Below are positions 38,344-51,107 of a stretch of DNA of 64,000 nt, piece after piece. Origin of the DNA: Halicephalobus mephisto (taxonomy: Eukaryota > Nematoda > Chromadorea > Rhabditida > Panagrolaimidae); the NCBI GenBank assembly GCA_009193035.1, contig SWDT01000211.1, positions 310,001 to 374,000 of the forward strand. Direction: 5' to 3'. The notes below the pieces were generated by a model that searched no databases, was not told the DNA's origin, and saw only the letters and a program-made list of their open reading frames with translations. Within the stretch, counting starts at the first letter, position 1. Each line of letters opens with the position of its first letter. The position numbers were made by a program, and so were the translations under genes.

Positions 38344-38834
38344 AGATTTTGAATACAACCATAAGAGTAGTTTAAGACTTCATTCTTTAAAGATATTTTT
38401 TATTAGGAATGTAATGATTTTAAAAAATTCGAAAAACTCATTGTTTCAACATAATTTCCGTTTGGATTTATCACATGGTTTTTGTGTCATTTGAGAAAAT
38501 CGCCAAGTATCAAAATAAAAGTAAGTCATTTGTTTCTATTGGAACAAAAGCTAGCGTATTGTCGGGCAAGATAGGAAAGTTGCCTGAAAACTGAGAAACG
38601 TCGTTGGTTCCTCTTTCCTCCCTTTCACTAGTCATCCCTTCGACTCGAGATCTTGCGGGAATTTGCACAAGAGGATAAACTCCACAAAAACCTGACTTGT
38701 TGAAGGGAATGCTGCTTGTCGCACATTATTGCCGAACTTGATAGAATCGCCTCGCACCTTGACCGAACAGCCGTTCTATTTCTTGAAATTTTGGTGTTGG
38801 TCACGGGTAATCATTTTATTTCAAATCCCCCAGA

Positions 38835-41285
38835 ATGTTCGTGTATTTATTAAGTAAATGGCTTTGGGGTAATTCCCAGGAAAATCCGGACGAAGTTAAG
38901 CCTCCATCGAGAGCGGCTTCTGAAGAATCTTTCGCCACTTCACATTCATCGCCTGAGGAAGTCAAGGATAGACAAAAATCCATTTCAATCGATGGGGATA
39001 AAATAGAGGAGTCTCGTTACGGCACTCCTCACTCAACTTTAGCCACCCGGCACTGCCTGGAAAGTAGAGAACCAAGCGAGAGCAGTTCTTTGTCCTGTGA
39101 TAGCTCTATCTCATCAGTTAAACCGATTGACCTGATGGACAATCATCATCCAGTCCTATTCCCTGCAGAGATGATTCCTGATGGCCCAATGTTCCCAGAG
39201 GTCGATGAAGAAATTTTGTATTTCCATAGACCATCTTCTCTGCCCCATTTGAATAATGGTTTCAATGGATTTAACGACATCCAAGAAACGAGGTTCTTGG
39301 AGAGTTATATTCCCCATCATCCATTGCCAGAAATCCAGAGCTCTCAATCGGGAAGCGAGAATGAGTTCATTGAACGATTGATGCCACTCACTATGTAAGC
39401 TTTTTCTCCATCTGTTTATTACCGGGTCTAGACCTTGGTACCTCTCAACACTGCTTATTCATAAGCTCGTAAATAGAAAAAAACCATTTTTAGATCAGCA
39501 GACTGCAATACTCGCGATAGACGTGTTCTTCTTGACCATATTGAAACTCGTCCTAAGTCTACATTACCCGAGTTTCCCATGAATCCTCCGGCACTATTTG
39601 TTGAAGAACAAGAGTCTTCAAGAGACTATGTCATGGGTGGATATGCTCCTCTGCATTTCGGGACCTTATTGGCCGACAGGTACAGTTTCTTTTGTCGATA
39701 TCAGCTATGTTTTGTTTCAGATACTACGTTGTTCGTAAACTAGGATTCGGACATTTCTCTACCGTCTGGCTGGTCTTCAATAAGGCCAATCAATCTTATT
39801 CTGCTTTGAAGATTTCGAGGGCAACTTATGATTATGCCGAGACATCAGTTGAGGAAGTTCGAGTGAGTTTTCAACAATATTTATTTATGCATTTCATTGT
39901 ACTCATGGATTCCAAGAGTATCAGGTTTCATTTTTAAAATTAGCTATAACAGAAAAATTTTAGTTTCTTCGTCGAATTGCAAACTTTTCTGGGATAGCAG
40001 GATCGAATCGAGTTGTTAGCCTCCTTGATGAGTTTTCTTATTATTCCCCCTTAGGAACACATCATTGTGCAATTTTGGAACCTCTCGGTCGTTCTTTGTA
40101 CCAATTGATTGTTCAGTCAGGTCAAGTTGGAGCCTCACTTCCCTCGATCAAGAAGCTCGCTCAGCAGTTGTTGGAAGGTCTCCGATTTCTTCATGAAGAC
40201 GTCGGGATCATCCATACTGATCTTAAGCCAGAAAACATCACTATCGGAGCCACGAGTGATACTTTCAAGCAATGGGCTAAGATTGCTTTGACTGACTACG
40301 CAACCAGTCGAAAGACCAAATTTGCCCATGCTAACTTCCCTTCAAATATCAAAGATCAGGTTTGTTTGGTAATTCGAGCTTATTTATCACCTCAGAAACT
40401 TTAGTTGGAGATTTGTAATGAGATCATTTATTTTGACAGCATTAGGCGTCTGGAAAAGAGTAGACCGGATTTAGTCAAGTTACTTTGGGAAAAGGAATTT
40501 AACGATGAAGGTCCTTACGAAGACTTTGCCAAAAGGGAAAGGCAGTTGCTCATTCAGGAAGAAGAAAAGAAAAATGGGCCTCCACATGAACCCGAGACTC
40601 CGGCGTCTGAGACCGATGATGACACTTCCGATATTGATTCTCTCATCCAAAATTCCGAAACGGAATTCAAAATTGTAGACTTGGGAACTGCTCAATATAC
40701 TGTAATTACTGCAATTAAATCATCAAAACTAAACAGTCACTTTAAGGAGCACCTAACATCAAATCAGTTTCAAACTCTCCAGTATCGTTCGCCCGAGGCT
40801 GTTCTGCGGGCTCATATCACTCCGGCCATTGACATATGGAGTCTTGCTTGTGTCGTAAGTTACACTTTTAGCATTCCTTTTACTAGTAAGGAGTGACATC
40901 ATTTTAGCTTTATGAGGCCGCCACGGGCGATTATTTATTCAATCCAGTTGGGAACAGGGAAGCTCTAGATCAAAATAGAGCAGCCAGAGGTCAATTTCAG
41001 TGCTTTATTGCTATCCTCGGACCTCCCCCTTCTGATTTGAACAAAGTATTCCTTAATAACAGAATTTACAATTCTTTGTTCACTCCAGATGGGAAATTCA
41101 TCAACGAACCGAATGTGGGAAATGTTTCCATTGAGAAGCACATCAAACGTCATATCACTGAGCCTGACGTGAAGACTTTTATCCAATTCATGGAAAGAAT
41201 GCTTTGTTATAATCCTCAGCGGAGAGCTACGGCTAAGGAACTGTTGAATTTCAAATGGTTTGGCGATTCTAACGGGTCAAACTGA
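38835..41285 (+). CDS. SRPK-like serine/threonine kinase (divergent)
   Basis: A kinase of the SR-protein kinase family, which phosphorylates arginine-serine domains of splicing factors. The ATG at 38835 lies directly after a CCCCCAG acceptor. Residues 1 to about 230 are acidic and serine-rich without known domain. The kinase core begins GGYAPLHFGTLLADRYYVVR, with the glycine loop KLGFGHFSTVWL, catalytic loop HTDLKPEN, DLG in place of DFG (IVDLGTAQY) and LQYRSPEAVLRA in the activation segment; all are SRPK traits. A spacer of about 100 residues (acidic, EEEKKNGPPHEPETPASETDD region) splits the kinase lobes as in SRPKs. The intron after IKDQ uses the acceptor AACTTTAG and resumes LEICNEI. The HKxH-type details differ from SPK-1, so this may be a second, divergent paralogue. 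Confidence 0.85.
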
Positions 41286-41807
41286 TTGTTACTGGTCATC
41301 AAAACTACTTACTTAAAATCATTGTTTATGCATATGCATTTTTTCGTGAAAACGTGAATTCATAGATAATGAAATAAAGAAATAAATTTGATCTGTTATG
41401 ACAAGACGGCAAGATTCATGTAAAAAGGACATGATTTCCCTTGGAGATGTGTCACTTTGGTTTTTCGTTGGATACCCGCCCTTCTCGAAATAAATCCGAA
41501 AAAGCTCATTCCTTTTCGGCAAAAGATGAGTCAAGCGAGAAATCCTCTATTTTTTACAATGATCGTTCTTTCCAAATCCCATTAAACCAAGAAGTTTCTC
41601 GGTAAATTTGAAACTGACCTCTAAGCTACTATCAAAATTGAAATGGAATTATTTTTCTCAAAATTGCCAAAGTTTAGTGCTTTCTCAATTGCTCCCCAAC
41701 CCCGCCTTTGTTTTTTTCAGTTTCTTGTTTCCTTTTTTTGGAAAATTGCCGAATTTGAAATCGTTTCAGGATTTCAACAGGGTCGTAGCCAAGCGGCGGA
41801 TCACAAC

Positions 41808-42519
41808 ATGTTCGGAAGAATCTTTACCTATTTCTGCTTTATCGTCATATTTCTGGGATTGGCTTCTGAATCCCTCGCCAACGAAGTCGGACCAAAGAGA
41901 GCCTCTCCTCTGCTCTCTCGTTACGGTAGAGCTGTCCTTTCGAGATATGGAAAACGATCAAGCATTCCGGAACTCCTCGACAATGACGATTCAGAAGGTT
42001 TGTTTTTGTGTTTTTCGAAATAAATCCTTAACCAGCTAAATTTCATTTTGACACCCCAACTTGATGGATGTGAAAGAATTCTTTGAAGAAAACAAAGATG
42101 CCGCATGGTTGATTTCTCTTCATGGGGTGTTTTTTTGAAGCAAATAATCAATTTTCATTTTTGCAATCAGCCGTTTCTATGTGAGAGACGGCGTGACTAA
42201 TCCTTCCGATAATGATTCTCAGAAGGCATGAGCTAATTTGATTCTGGAGGCATTGATACTCGAAAAACATTTTATTTTATAAATCATAGTTCAAAATGTG
42301 GAAATTTGTTTTCATTCTGCTTCAATGCACAAAGAACGTGATGCCATTGAAGCCTTCTGATAATTAGAGTTGAAAGCATCTTATCGCACTTTCAATTTTC
42401 GAATTTGCTATTAAATTATTTCCGGTGTTTTTAAATTTAAAATTTCAGGACTAGTACTATGTCGTTTCTTATTTGGAGACGATGCCATACAATGTAAACA
42501 ATACTATGTCAGACAATGA
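41808..42519 (+). CDS. lury-1: LURY-1 luqin-type RYamide neuropeptide precursor
   Basis: Exon 1 (41808-41997) and exon 2 (42449-42519) encode 86 residues. Signal peptide MFGRIFTYFCFIVIFLGLAS..., then NEVGPKR, ASPLLSRYGR, AVLSRYGKR and a C-terminal part ending LVLCRFLFGDDAIQCKQYY. The two RYG-R/KR units predict RYamide peptides close to C. elegans LURY-1-1 (PALLSRYamide) and LURY-1-2 (AVLPRYamide). The cysteine pair spaced by ten residues in exon 2 is the conserved luqin precursor signature and supports the splice across the 451 bp intron. Reading through the first donor would stop after 71 residues and lose the cysteines. Known LURY-1 peptides come from the pharynx and control feeding and egg laying through NPR-22. 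Confidence 0.9.
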
Positions 42520-42815
42520 CCGATAATCCAATCAGAAAAGATAAACCTTGTTTTGTAACAATCGACTGCTATCTTCCTTGATACATCGGCACTTTTGGTA
42601 GAGCAACCTTTTAAGAACATTTACTCGTACAAATTTCCTCGAAAAAAGTGAAAAGTGTTTTATGTAGTGCAATTGTCTCCTGTTTCTGGAAAGGAACAAA
42701 GGTTGTCACGAGTTGAATGTTTCTTTGGATCACTTTTGGCCATTTGGGATGAAAAATAAAATTCGTTAATTTATCATTTAAAAGATTTATCTATAAAAGT
42801 TGTCAAGGATACGTA

Positions 42816-45800
42816 TTAATAACGAGGAAGTGCTCTGACTTCTGCGAGGGTTTTGTCAATCTTTTCCAGGAAGGCATCTCGGGGACGGGTTGTCAATTGG
42901 ACGAAATTGGATCCAACAATTCGCGAGTCCTGTCTTCTGACGTATGGATGATCGAGGTACATGTAAGGGGAAAGAGGAGCACTAAAATGGCAACATTAAA
43001 GAATAAAATATGAGTGTTGTTATGAAATTATCCCACGTGAATTTCTAAAACTTTTAGAAAATTTCATAACGCAAAGTTCCGAATTTTTGTTTCAAATTTT
43101 GACTCAATTCTGCAAATTTCTAAAGTATTCTGTAAGATTTAGAAAAATTTTAAAAACTTTATGAATTTATAGTTTGACAAATATAAAATTTAGGGATGAA
43201 AATTTCTACAACTTACTTCAACATGAAATTTTAGTTTTTAAGGTATTTTTAGAATTCTTAGTTTTAAGTTCTCTTTTCAGAAATTCTTATTGAAATCTAT
43301 AATCTTATAAAGATTTCTTATGAAATTTTAAAATTTTTAAAATTTTTAAAATTTTTTGAAATTCTGGAAACTTTAAAAATCTCTAATTAAATTTTGGAAT
43401 GTCGGAGAAAATTCCATGGAATTTTAGTTATATAATGAAATAAATTCAAAAATAACGAATTTACCTGGTAAAATCCTTGTAATCGACGAGATATTGACGA
43501 TCGTTTTTCTTCCAGCTATCTTGGTTATCTTTTTCCTTGTACGAACGGAAGGATCCTCTGTAATTGGTCGGAGCAGTGTTTGGATTAGGAATGTTGTGCA
43601 TTGTGTTAAAGTATTCACTGGATGATTTAGGTTCGTAAACTTGAAATTGCTGGTAGTTCTTGTAATTCTTTTGTTCCATTCCGTGAATTCCAAGCTCATC
43701 ATATAATCTCTCCAATGGGGATTTGTCGACGAAAGTGGCGTCATCTAAAATGAGAAATGTCAGAGTCTATAGAGTTCGATATCAAGCTAAAATCAAATTG
43801 ACAATTTGAACGTAACATTGGGACAGAATGATTGAAGTATTTCAACTAATTTAAATTTATCTTTTAAGTGATAATTTTTTCAAAAAAGTTATTAGTTTTA
43901 TTTTTGTTTTTCTTTCATAACATTGTTTAGAATGTTTATGAACCTTGACTTTATCTCCATTCTGATTGATCCGATTGTGAAAGAGTTCGGATTACTATTT
44001 AATCGTTTATGACCTTTAACTTTTGTTGGAAAAAATTTACGAGTTTATTATTTTTGGAGGTCATTAATGGATGCTAGTATGAGATTGAAAATCTGTAATA
44101 AGTTTTGATACAATCCATATTTTCCATAAAAAATTTACTTAACGATAAAGAAGCTTCTGCAATTTGCAGAAAAAATCTTTGTATAATTTTTTGGGATGCA
44201 CGTAGTCCTTTTGGGCTGCTTGTCCTTTCGGTGCTAACGCCTCCCACGCGCAAGGACAAGTCAGTTCTTATAATCGTAAAGATTTTGTGGTAAAAATTAG
44301 TTTTATATCCTACAGAATATAATTGTAGATTCGATTAGAAGTGGTTAGAAGGAATCTGAACAATAGGAAGAAGGTAAATGAAATTAATTTGGGGTAAATT
44401 TTCTTGTTATTGTGGAGATTTTCATGATTTTTTGTTTTTCATAAATTAAAATTCCACAGGGGCTTTTAAAATCTTTCGGACTCCAATGAGAAGCTCTACA
44501 ACCTTCTAAAATCTCATAGGTCCCTGGGGTTCTCCACAATTTCATGGAAACATTTGACATTTTGAAAAATCTAATGAAGTCTTCTGAAACAGAATCTTGT
44601 AAACACTTTGAAACTTCTTTGAATCTGATGAAAAGTTCTGAAAACTTCTACAACCTCGTGAACATTTTTGTAACATTTAAGAATTTTATGAAACTTCTGA
44701 AATGGTCTAAAATTCCGTAAGAACTTCTGGAATCCAGTAAAAGTTTTTCGAAACTCCATAGGAACCTATTAGAATCTCGTAAAAATGTTTCTAATATTCC
44801 AGAATTCAATGAAAATTGTTAGAAAGAATGTCTAACATCATGAATTCTGGAAATATTTAGAAAATTTTGAATGTTTGTATTGAGACAATAGTGAAATGAT
44901 TTCTGTTTGCGATTTTTATATTTAATCAACCAAAATTTGACAAAAATTTCTCAAATTCAATGGATGGTTTTAACATCTTTGGAAATTTTATGAAAACCCT
45001 TAGGACAAACATCTGAAATCAATAATTCTAGAATTTTCTCGAAGATTCTAAAAATTCGTATTCAGATAATTTCTGAATAATCACTATTTCTACTTTTTAT
45101 AATAATTGGATTCATAAATTATAAATAATTGTGTAATTTCCTTGTCGGGTTAAATCAATATTGTTATTTTTAATTTAAAAAAGTTTAAGATCGTCTAGAA
45201 ACTTTAAATACTGATTTAATTTGAATTGAGTTAATGGATCAATTCAAATATTCAGAAGTTTATTGTTTTTGATTCTTTTTCGCTTGAATAAAACGGAACA
45301 TATAAAATTTGCGGAAAATAACATGACCTTGACTAAAAAGTGGATTCGAATCAGGCAGAATAGATCACTCATCCTGCTCAATTATTGCGGATAAATTACC
45401 AGTTTTATTTCGATTGTGATTTTGATTTCGGGATCTTTTTGAAATATATAAACAAGTTTAAATTGTTGATTTCACTTACTTGAATCATCAATGGCGTCCT
45501 TGCCGTATTCCTGTTCCATCTGGAGCATTTTTGTGGCACTAATTTGGTGAGGAGTATTGGAGGAAAGTCCACCGATTTCAGAATTGGAGAAATATTTATC
45601 TTCCCCCATCGGAACGGAATAATCTGGAGGTCGTTCAGTGGTTAAAGGAGGGATTCCATATCCGGCTTCGAAACTCTCCTTGAAATCAGAAGCATTCTGA
45701 TTCTGCGTAACGTTAGAAGTAGACTTGGATCCCTGGAGTGGAGGCGGGGGAGGATGGTTTTGTCGGAAGATGTTTTTCACATAGTCCTCATAATTATGGG

Positions 45801-45891
45801 TCATCGGACCTCCAGGGATAATTTCTTTATCAAATTTAGCCCTAAATTCTGCCGGGGCTTTCTTCTGTCTCCAGCCAAGGTACTCGGACAT
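42816..45891 (-). CDS. Unrecognised three-exon protein
   Basis: Exons 45891-45480, 43744-43465 and 42981-42816, phases closed, 285 residues. It starts MSEYLGWRQKKAPAEFRAKF, has a proline run (HPPPPP), many asparagine/serine residues, then PLERLYDELGIHGMEQKNY and ends DAFLEKIDKTLAEVRALPRY. No signal peptide, membrane helix or known domain. Composition and even codon use over all exons argue it is real. The first intron is 1.7 kb, unusually long for this window, and carries degenerate repeats. Function unknown; probably cytosolic. Confidence 0.75.
43020..43440. repeat. AT-rich degenerate repeats in intron 2 of the unrecognised gene
   Basis: Loosely repeated AAATTTCTAAAA and AATTTTTAAAATTTT blocks. 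No coding potential. Similar wording recurs at 46520-46900. Confidence 0.45.
44450..44830. repeat. Degenerate minisatellite in intron 1 of the unrecognised gene
   Basis: Repeated units such as AAACTTCTGAAATGGTC and AACTTCTGGAATCC, about 25-35 bp apart. In reverse complement it reads like the patches at 28480-29660, so both belong to one repeat family. Confidence 0.55.
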
Positions 45892-47059
45892 TCTTATCGA
45901 ATAAAATCAACCACTAATAAGGGGGAAAATAACAAACGACGATTTTTGCCGATCGAATTAACACTGGCCGAGTCAATAAGTTCGGCTCGACATCGCCCCC
46001 CACTTACTCTAGTGTAATGTTCTCGATATCCCAAGCTCTTTAATTCCAGCTGTCTTTGCAATAAATTTTTCGAAAAACAGCTATTTTGGCAAAGTTTGTG
46101 AATTCCATATTTGCAGGTTGAATCATCGCATTAGAAATAAAAAAAGCATTTGATGGTCCGTAAAAGGACAGCACCAACCTCGATTGAAAAAATATCAAGC
46201 TTATCTAGAATCAAACTGTACGTCTGGATTTGTACGCAACAGTGACATCACGTTCAGGGTTGAGAGTGTCTTTGTAAACATATTGAGAAACAGCAAGGGA
46301 ATAGTGATTGGGAAGAGGGATTGGCTGCGTGGAGTCAAACTCGCACCGGCTCACGCAATATTTTGATTTATTTTTTGTAAAGTTAATCTGAAAATAATTG
46401 TTATTTCATAAAATATATATACGAAATTGACTCTCGGTTGATCATTTCAACCTTTAATAACGATCTATGCTTTAAAATCGGTATTTTTCCATTGGGATAT
46501 TCCATAATCTAGTGAATATTTACAAAAAATATCTGAAATCTCAAGTTTTGTAAATTTTTGTCGAAATAATTTTTAATAATGGCTATTTTTAATTTTTATA
46601 GTAATATAATCTCGGAATTTCCTTGAAAACTTTAGAAATTCATCTGTAGAAAATTTCGTAACTATTTATTTTTGCTTTCTATAGCAACATGATTTTGCAA
46701 CTGAGACTTGAACTATAAAGTTTTGAAAGTTTCTAGGAATTTGTACAAATTTACTTTAAATCCGGTTTGTAAAAATATATATTTTAAATTTTTATTGTAA
46801 TATGATTTTGAAAATTTCTAAAATCCTAGAAATTTGTATTAAAAATATTTTTTACAATTTATCTGTAATTTTCATCGTAATATGACTTTTAAATAAAACT
46901 AATTTTATTTCACATATTCATTAAAATATTTCAACGTCAAAAGTTATCCAATGATCTTTGATTGGACCCTGTCAAATACTTTTTGAAACAAATAAAAAGC
47001 TTACGAGAATAGTTTTTCCTTCACTTCCGATAACAATAAGGCGAGTTTATATTTACTCA
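45892..47059. other. Intergenic with AT-rich repeats
   Basis: Head-to-head interval between the unrecognised gene and the GPCR. The part at 46520-46900 repeats the phrase GTAATATGATTTTGAAAATT at loose spacing. No gene supported. Confidence 0.5.
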
Positions 47060-48448
47060 ATGTTGCAGAATTTTTCGATGAATATTGATGTAAATGCAGC
47101 ATATCAAGATCTCTATGTACCTTATGAATTTTCTGATTGCCCTGATGAATACAGACCTTCAGATGACAAATATCTCTACTGTGGAACCCCACCTGACGCT
47201 GCGTGGTGCAAATATCTCAAGGTTTGGATTGCTATATACCGATTATTTTTACGAAAAAATTACAGGATGTCCACGTAGCAAAAGAGTTCAGAACCTATTT
47301 CCTAGCCCTAGTTCCATTAATATTATCTATCATCTCTATTATATTAAATCTGGTGTTTTCAGTCATCGCCACATTGGTACTCCTTAAAGACGGAAAAAGG
47401 TAAATTAGTTTTATTTAAATAATTTATCGATAATCTTCAGTTCAAAGAAAAGGTATGCATTCCTCCTGAGCAGATCGATAAGCACTGTAACTGCTCAGAT
47501 ATTATTCTACATTGTATTGATCTCCTGGAAATCCGGTGGTTTCGAATATTCATCTGCAGCGATATTCTTACTCGTAGGGTGTTTGAGCTTCTTGACGTTA
47601 ACAGGCACATATTTGGCTCTTTCGACGTTACTGTATATTGCCGTTGTACATCCGTTCTGGTACAGGACCAATATTACAATGGTTCGATGTGTTTTTATGA
47701 TTTTAATTATTTGGATGATCAGCATCATTTTTTCTGTGAGTTCATAGTTTATGATTTGTAACTTTTTATTTATTCAATCTTTTTAGATTTGTGTAGGGAT
47801 CTATGGAGCAACAATGTTCTATCCAGAAACAGCACCAATCTCCTGCTCTTTTAGCTCCTGTCAAGAACCTCTTGCTATTGTCATCGTAGTTGTGTTGGCT
47901 GTTTGCTACGTGACCGTCCTCGTTGTTTACGTGCTCATGTTTTCGAGGATGAGATACAGAAATAATCGGGTTGCTAAACAGGGGAACATCACCAGACAAC
48001 CATCTATCGAACGAAATCTAAAAGCCATGAATAGACTGTCTTATAACTTAATTTCCTTCGGAATATCCAAACTGCCATTATTGGTGGTTTCCATCGTAGC
48101 CTTGGCTAACTTGAAGCATCTGACAAGTCTTGGAAATGGGGAAAAGTCGTCTTGCAAAACCTTCATGAACGGAGAACTCTACTTCCAAGTAGAGTTATTA
48201 GCGAGTATTGCAGCTATCATTTGGCTAATCGGTAATGGATTTAATTATGACCTTTTTTAAATGAATTTTCAGGTATGATTATTGACCCAATAATCAACTA
48301 CTTAAGCGATCCAAATATGAAGAAATATCTTCGAAATTCCTACCAGAAATTAAGGAAGAACTTCACCAAGGACACACATACACAAAGCAATAAGTCGTTC
48401 GAGGAAACGGATTCTGATTCCAATGATTCTGTTCCTCGGCGTTACTGA
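47060..48448 (+). CDS. Orphan seven-helix GPCR with an altered DRY motif
   Basis: About five exons from the ATG at 47060 to the stop at 48448; exon 1 is 47060-47221 and the rest follow by short introns in phase. The extracellular N-terminus has three cysteines (SDCPDEY, YLYCGTPP, AAWCKYL). Seven hydrophobic helices follow; TM3 ends STLLYIAVVHPF, so the usual D/E-R-Y is L-L-Y. TM7 has MIIDPIINYL in the NPxxY place. The tail is basic, then acidic and serine-rich, ending VPRRY. It looks like a nematode rhodopsin-superfamily receptor, chemosensory or peptide; I cannot place the subfamily. Confidence 0.75.
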
Positions 48449-49027
48449 TCTCAGTTATCTCTTGCCGATTGTTCCATCGTTCCTAAATAAATTAGTTAAT
48501 TTAAATTTCGATCCAGATTCGTTGAACACTGTTCCATTAATGTTTCGACGGTCTCAGTTCCAAAGACCCGTTTGCAGACATTTTCCTTAACTTTATTCTT
48601 TTTGATTTCTAAACCCAGGCCATGTCAAGGGTGATGGGTAGGAAACTGCCCTGAGGCAAGAAAACAGAAAATCAAAAGCAATTCGCTCAGTTGAATCAGA
48701 ATCAGTGGAAAACATTCCAGATGAACACGGACGAACATTGGCTCCAAATTGTCTACAAGATTGAAATCGGAATGATTCTTCGCGACAAGAGGAAAAAACG
48801 GAACCATGGGGAGTGGATTCTACAAATTGAAGACAGATCTTCCTGAGCAAGGACCAAGTACTCCATTTTCGGTTGGCAGTCGTGCAATTCGGTTATCGAC
48901 ATTGCTCCGCCTTGTCTTGTTTTCATGTTTCAACCTCTTCTTTCTTACTTCAATCTATAAAAGGATACTTGACCTCGGTAGTCAATTGCAGTTTCTGGCT
49001 TCATTGCTCCAGTTCTAGAATTCGAAA

Positions 49028-50931
49028 ATGCGCTGGATCATAGTGAGTGTCTGATTCCTTCTTCTTCGATGATAACTTTTATTTTCAGATTTATTCATTG
49101 TTCATCTGCTTAGTAGCTGCTGAATTGAACATCCCAGAATTGTTGAAAAATGAGAAATTTGTGAGTATTCTTTATTTTTACAGTGTTAATAAAGGTTTTC
49201 AGAAAGGATCCGGTGTCAAAGCTCGACTGTCCCCAAAGGGAATCAATTATGTGTCTTCTTTTTTGACCAATGCTCTTATTACTGAATTAGTCACTGTTTC
49301 CATCAATACTGCTCCTGTGAAGATTCCCACAACGACTGGGGATTTGCTGGTGAACGATATGATCTTGGGAATCCACCACGCTCCTAAAGCAATTGAAACA
49401 GGTTTGATGTCACCCAATATTGTCAAACTCCGCGTGAAGGCATTGAATATCTCCGCGAAGGCGATTCTCGGTGGTGTCTTCCGTGGGGACGCCCTGATTC
49501 TGGCTCCGAATGTTCAAGCCGATCTCAATGTAGGTATACTTAAGAATTTCCAAGGAGCACCTAATCTCAAAATTAAATCATGTAAAATCGTTCAAAATAC
49601 TCCCCTGACTGTAACTATGCCAGAAGGACCTGCGAAGGTATCTCTCATTCGGGAATCTCCTGAACTACTTCATTCTCTACTTTGTTCCCGAGTAGAATTC
49701 ATCATTGAAGAGAGAATCAATGCAAGATTCGGTCTGTTGAATCCCAAAGTGCCTTTGGCTAACATTAACGATGACGTTATCGTCAACGACCTCATCGACA
49801 AAATGAGACTTGTCCGAAGACAACGGTAAGTTGTTTTCAATTAGAATACTTGGTTTATAAATTCTACAAAATTTAGAGACCTAAATTTCGAACGATCATC
49901 ACGAGTTCCACGTGATTCATTGATTTCCAGTTTCAATGTGGTTCGTACCTAATTTGATAAACGATGCTATAGTAAATTTCCAGACAAGAGCAGAGAATCT
50001 CGCTCTCGATTACACGATTATCAGTGACATGAGAGTTACCCCAATCGGACTTGAAATTGAAAATTCAGGGGAAGTGTCCCTCAGGGGCCGTGGTGGAACT
50101 CCATTCGGGCCAGTTCCAGTCGCTTTGCCGAAGAATGGACATCCCAGCACGATGCTTCAGATGGTTGTTTCGGATTTTGTCCCTAATTCGCTCATGTATC
50201 ACGGTCACACGTAAGTTTTGTCGAATTTCACTCATATTGAACACATATTTTTAGAATTGGATTATTCAGCACAAGGATTGATCCCACTACCCCCCATTTT
50301 GGACCGTTGATGCAAACAACATGCAGTTTGTCTTCCGGAACCTTCTTCTGTCTCGGGGATCTGTTCCCGACGTTGAAACGACTTCATCCAAACCAGAAGC
50401 TCTCGTTGATGTTCAACACTGTTCAAGCCCCCGTTATTCGTTTCCGCTCACATGAGGACGGTGGAATCAAGTTCACTTTACTCGGAAGTATTGGCATTTC
50501 GCTACTTCAAGGAAACAAGGAAACTTCCATCGCGAAAATGAGTATTGATGTAGATGCCAACATGAAACTCAGACTCACTGCCAGTACAGTTCGTCCGAAG
50601 ATCACACTAAAAACAATTTCTCTCAAAACCCTATCTCCAGGAGTCCTTCTCCAAAAAGAACTCGATGATTCCGTTCTTCTTGCTCGTGAAGTCCTTCAAA
50701 GACTAGTCAACGACATTCTGAAAGAAGGTATCCCAATCCCAGTTCATCCACTTTTCAAGTTGCAAAAACCAAAGGTTTGGTTTCTGATCAGATTCAATGA
50801 CTCATTAAAACTATTTTTAGGTTAAAGTTATAAACCGGGCTCTCCTCCTTCAGACCAATTTTATCCTAAACGAGCGGTTGTTACGCCAATTGACAGCTGC
50901 AGACCTCCGCAAACGGGTTATCCGCGCATGA
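49028..50931 (+). CDS. LBP/BPI/CETP-family lipid-binding secreted protein
   Basis: Signal peptide MRWIIIYSLFICLVAA and a two-domain BPI fold. Typical blocks: GVKARLSPKGINYVSS at the start, a cysteine pair (KSCK and LLCSRVE) that would form the conserved disulfide of the N-terminal barrel, and a second half with FNTVQAPVIRFRSHEDGGIK. The tail ends LLRQLTAADLRKRVIRA at 50931. The family binds lipids or lipopolysaccharide; nematodes have several members of unknown ligand. Exons join in phase except at about 49937, where the frame must change by one base between ...SLISSFN and VPNLINDAIVNF, so either there is a base error or a break in the gene. Confidence 0.82.
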
Positions 50932-51107
50932 ACTCGCTTAACGCCTCTCCCGGTTCCGGTATTCGCGTGACGGGTGTCAAAAAGCTTCAAAGTAAACAAA
51001 ATTTCTAGTATTTGTACAAAATGTATATGAAACGGTTACTCCCTGTACATAAAACGATACTTTATCTGTTAGTACTGTAGTTAATTGAATGCAGACAGGA
51101 GCTTATT

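Noticed and set aside
40405..40440. Apparent stop in the SRPK-like kinase if the intron ended at TTTTGACAG
   Set aside because: The earlier acceptor AACTTTAG keeps the frame and resumes LEICNEI without a stop.
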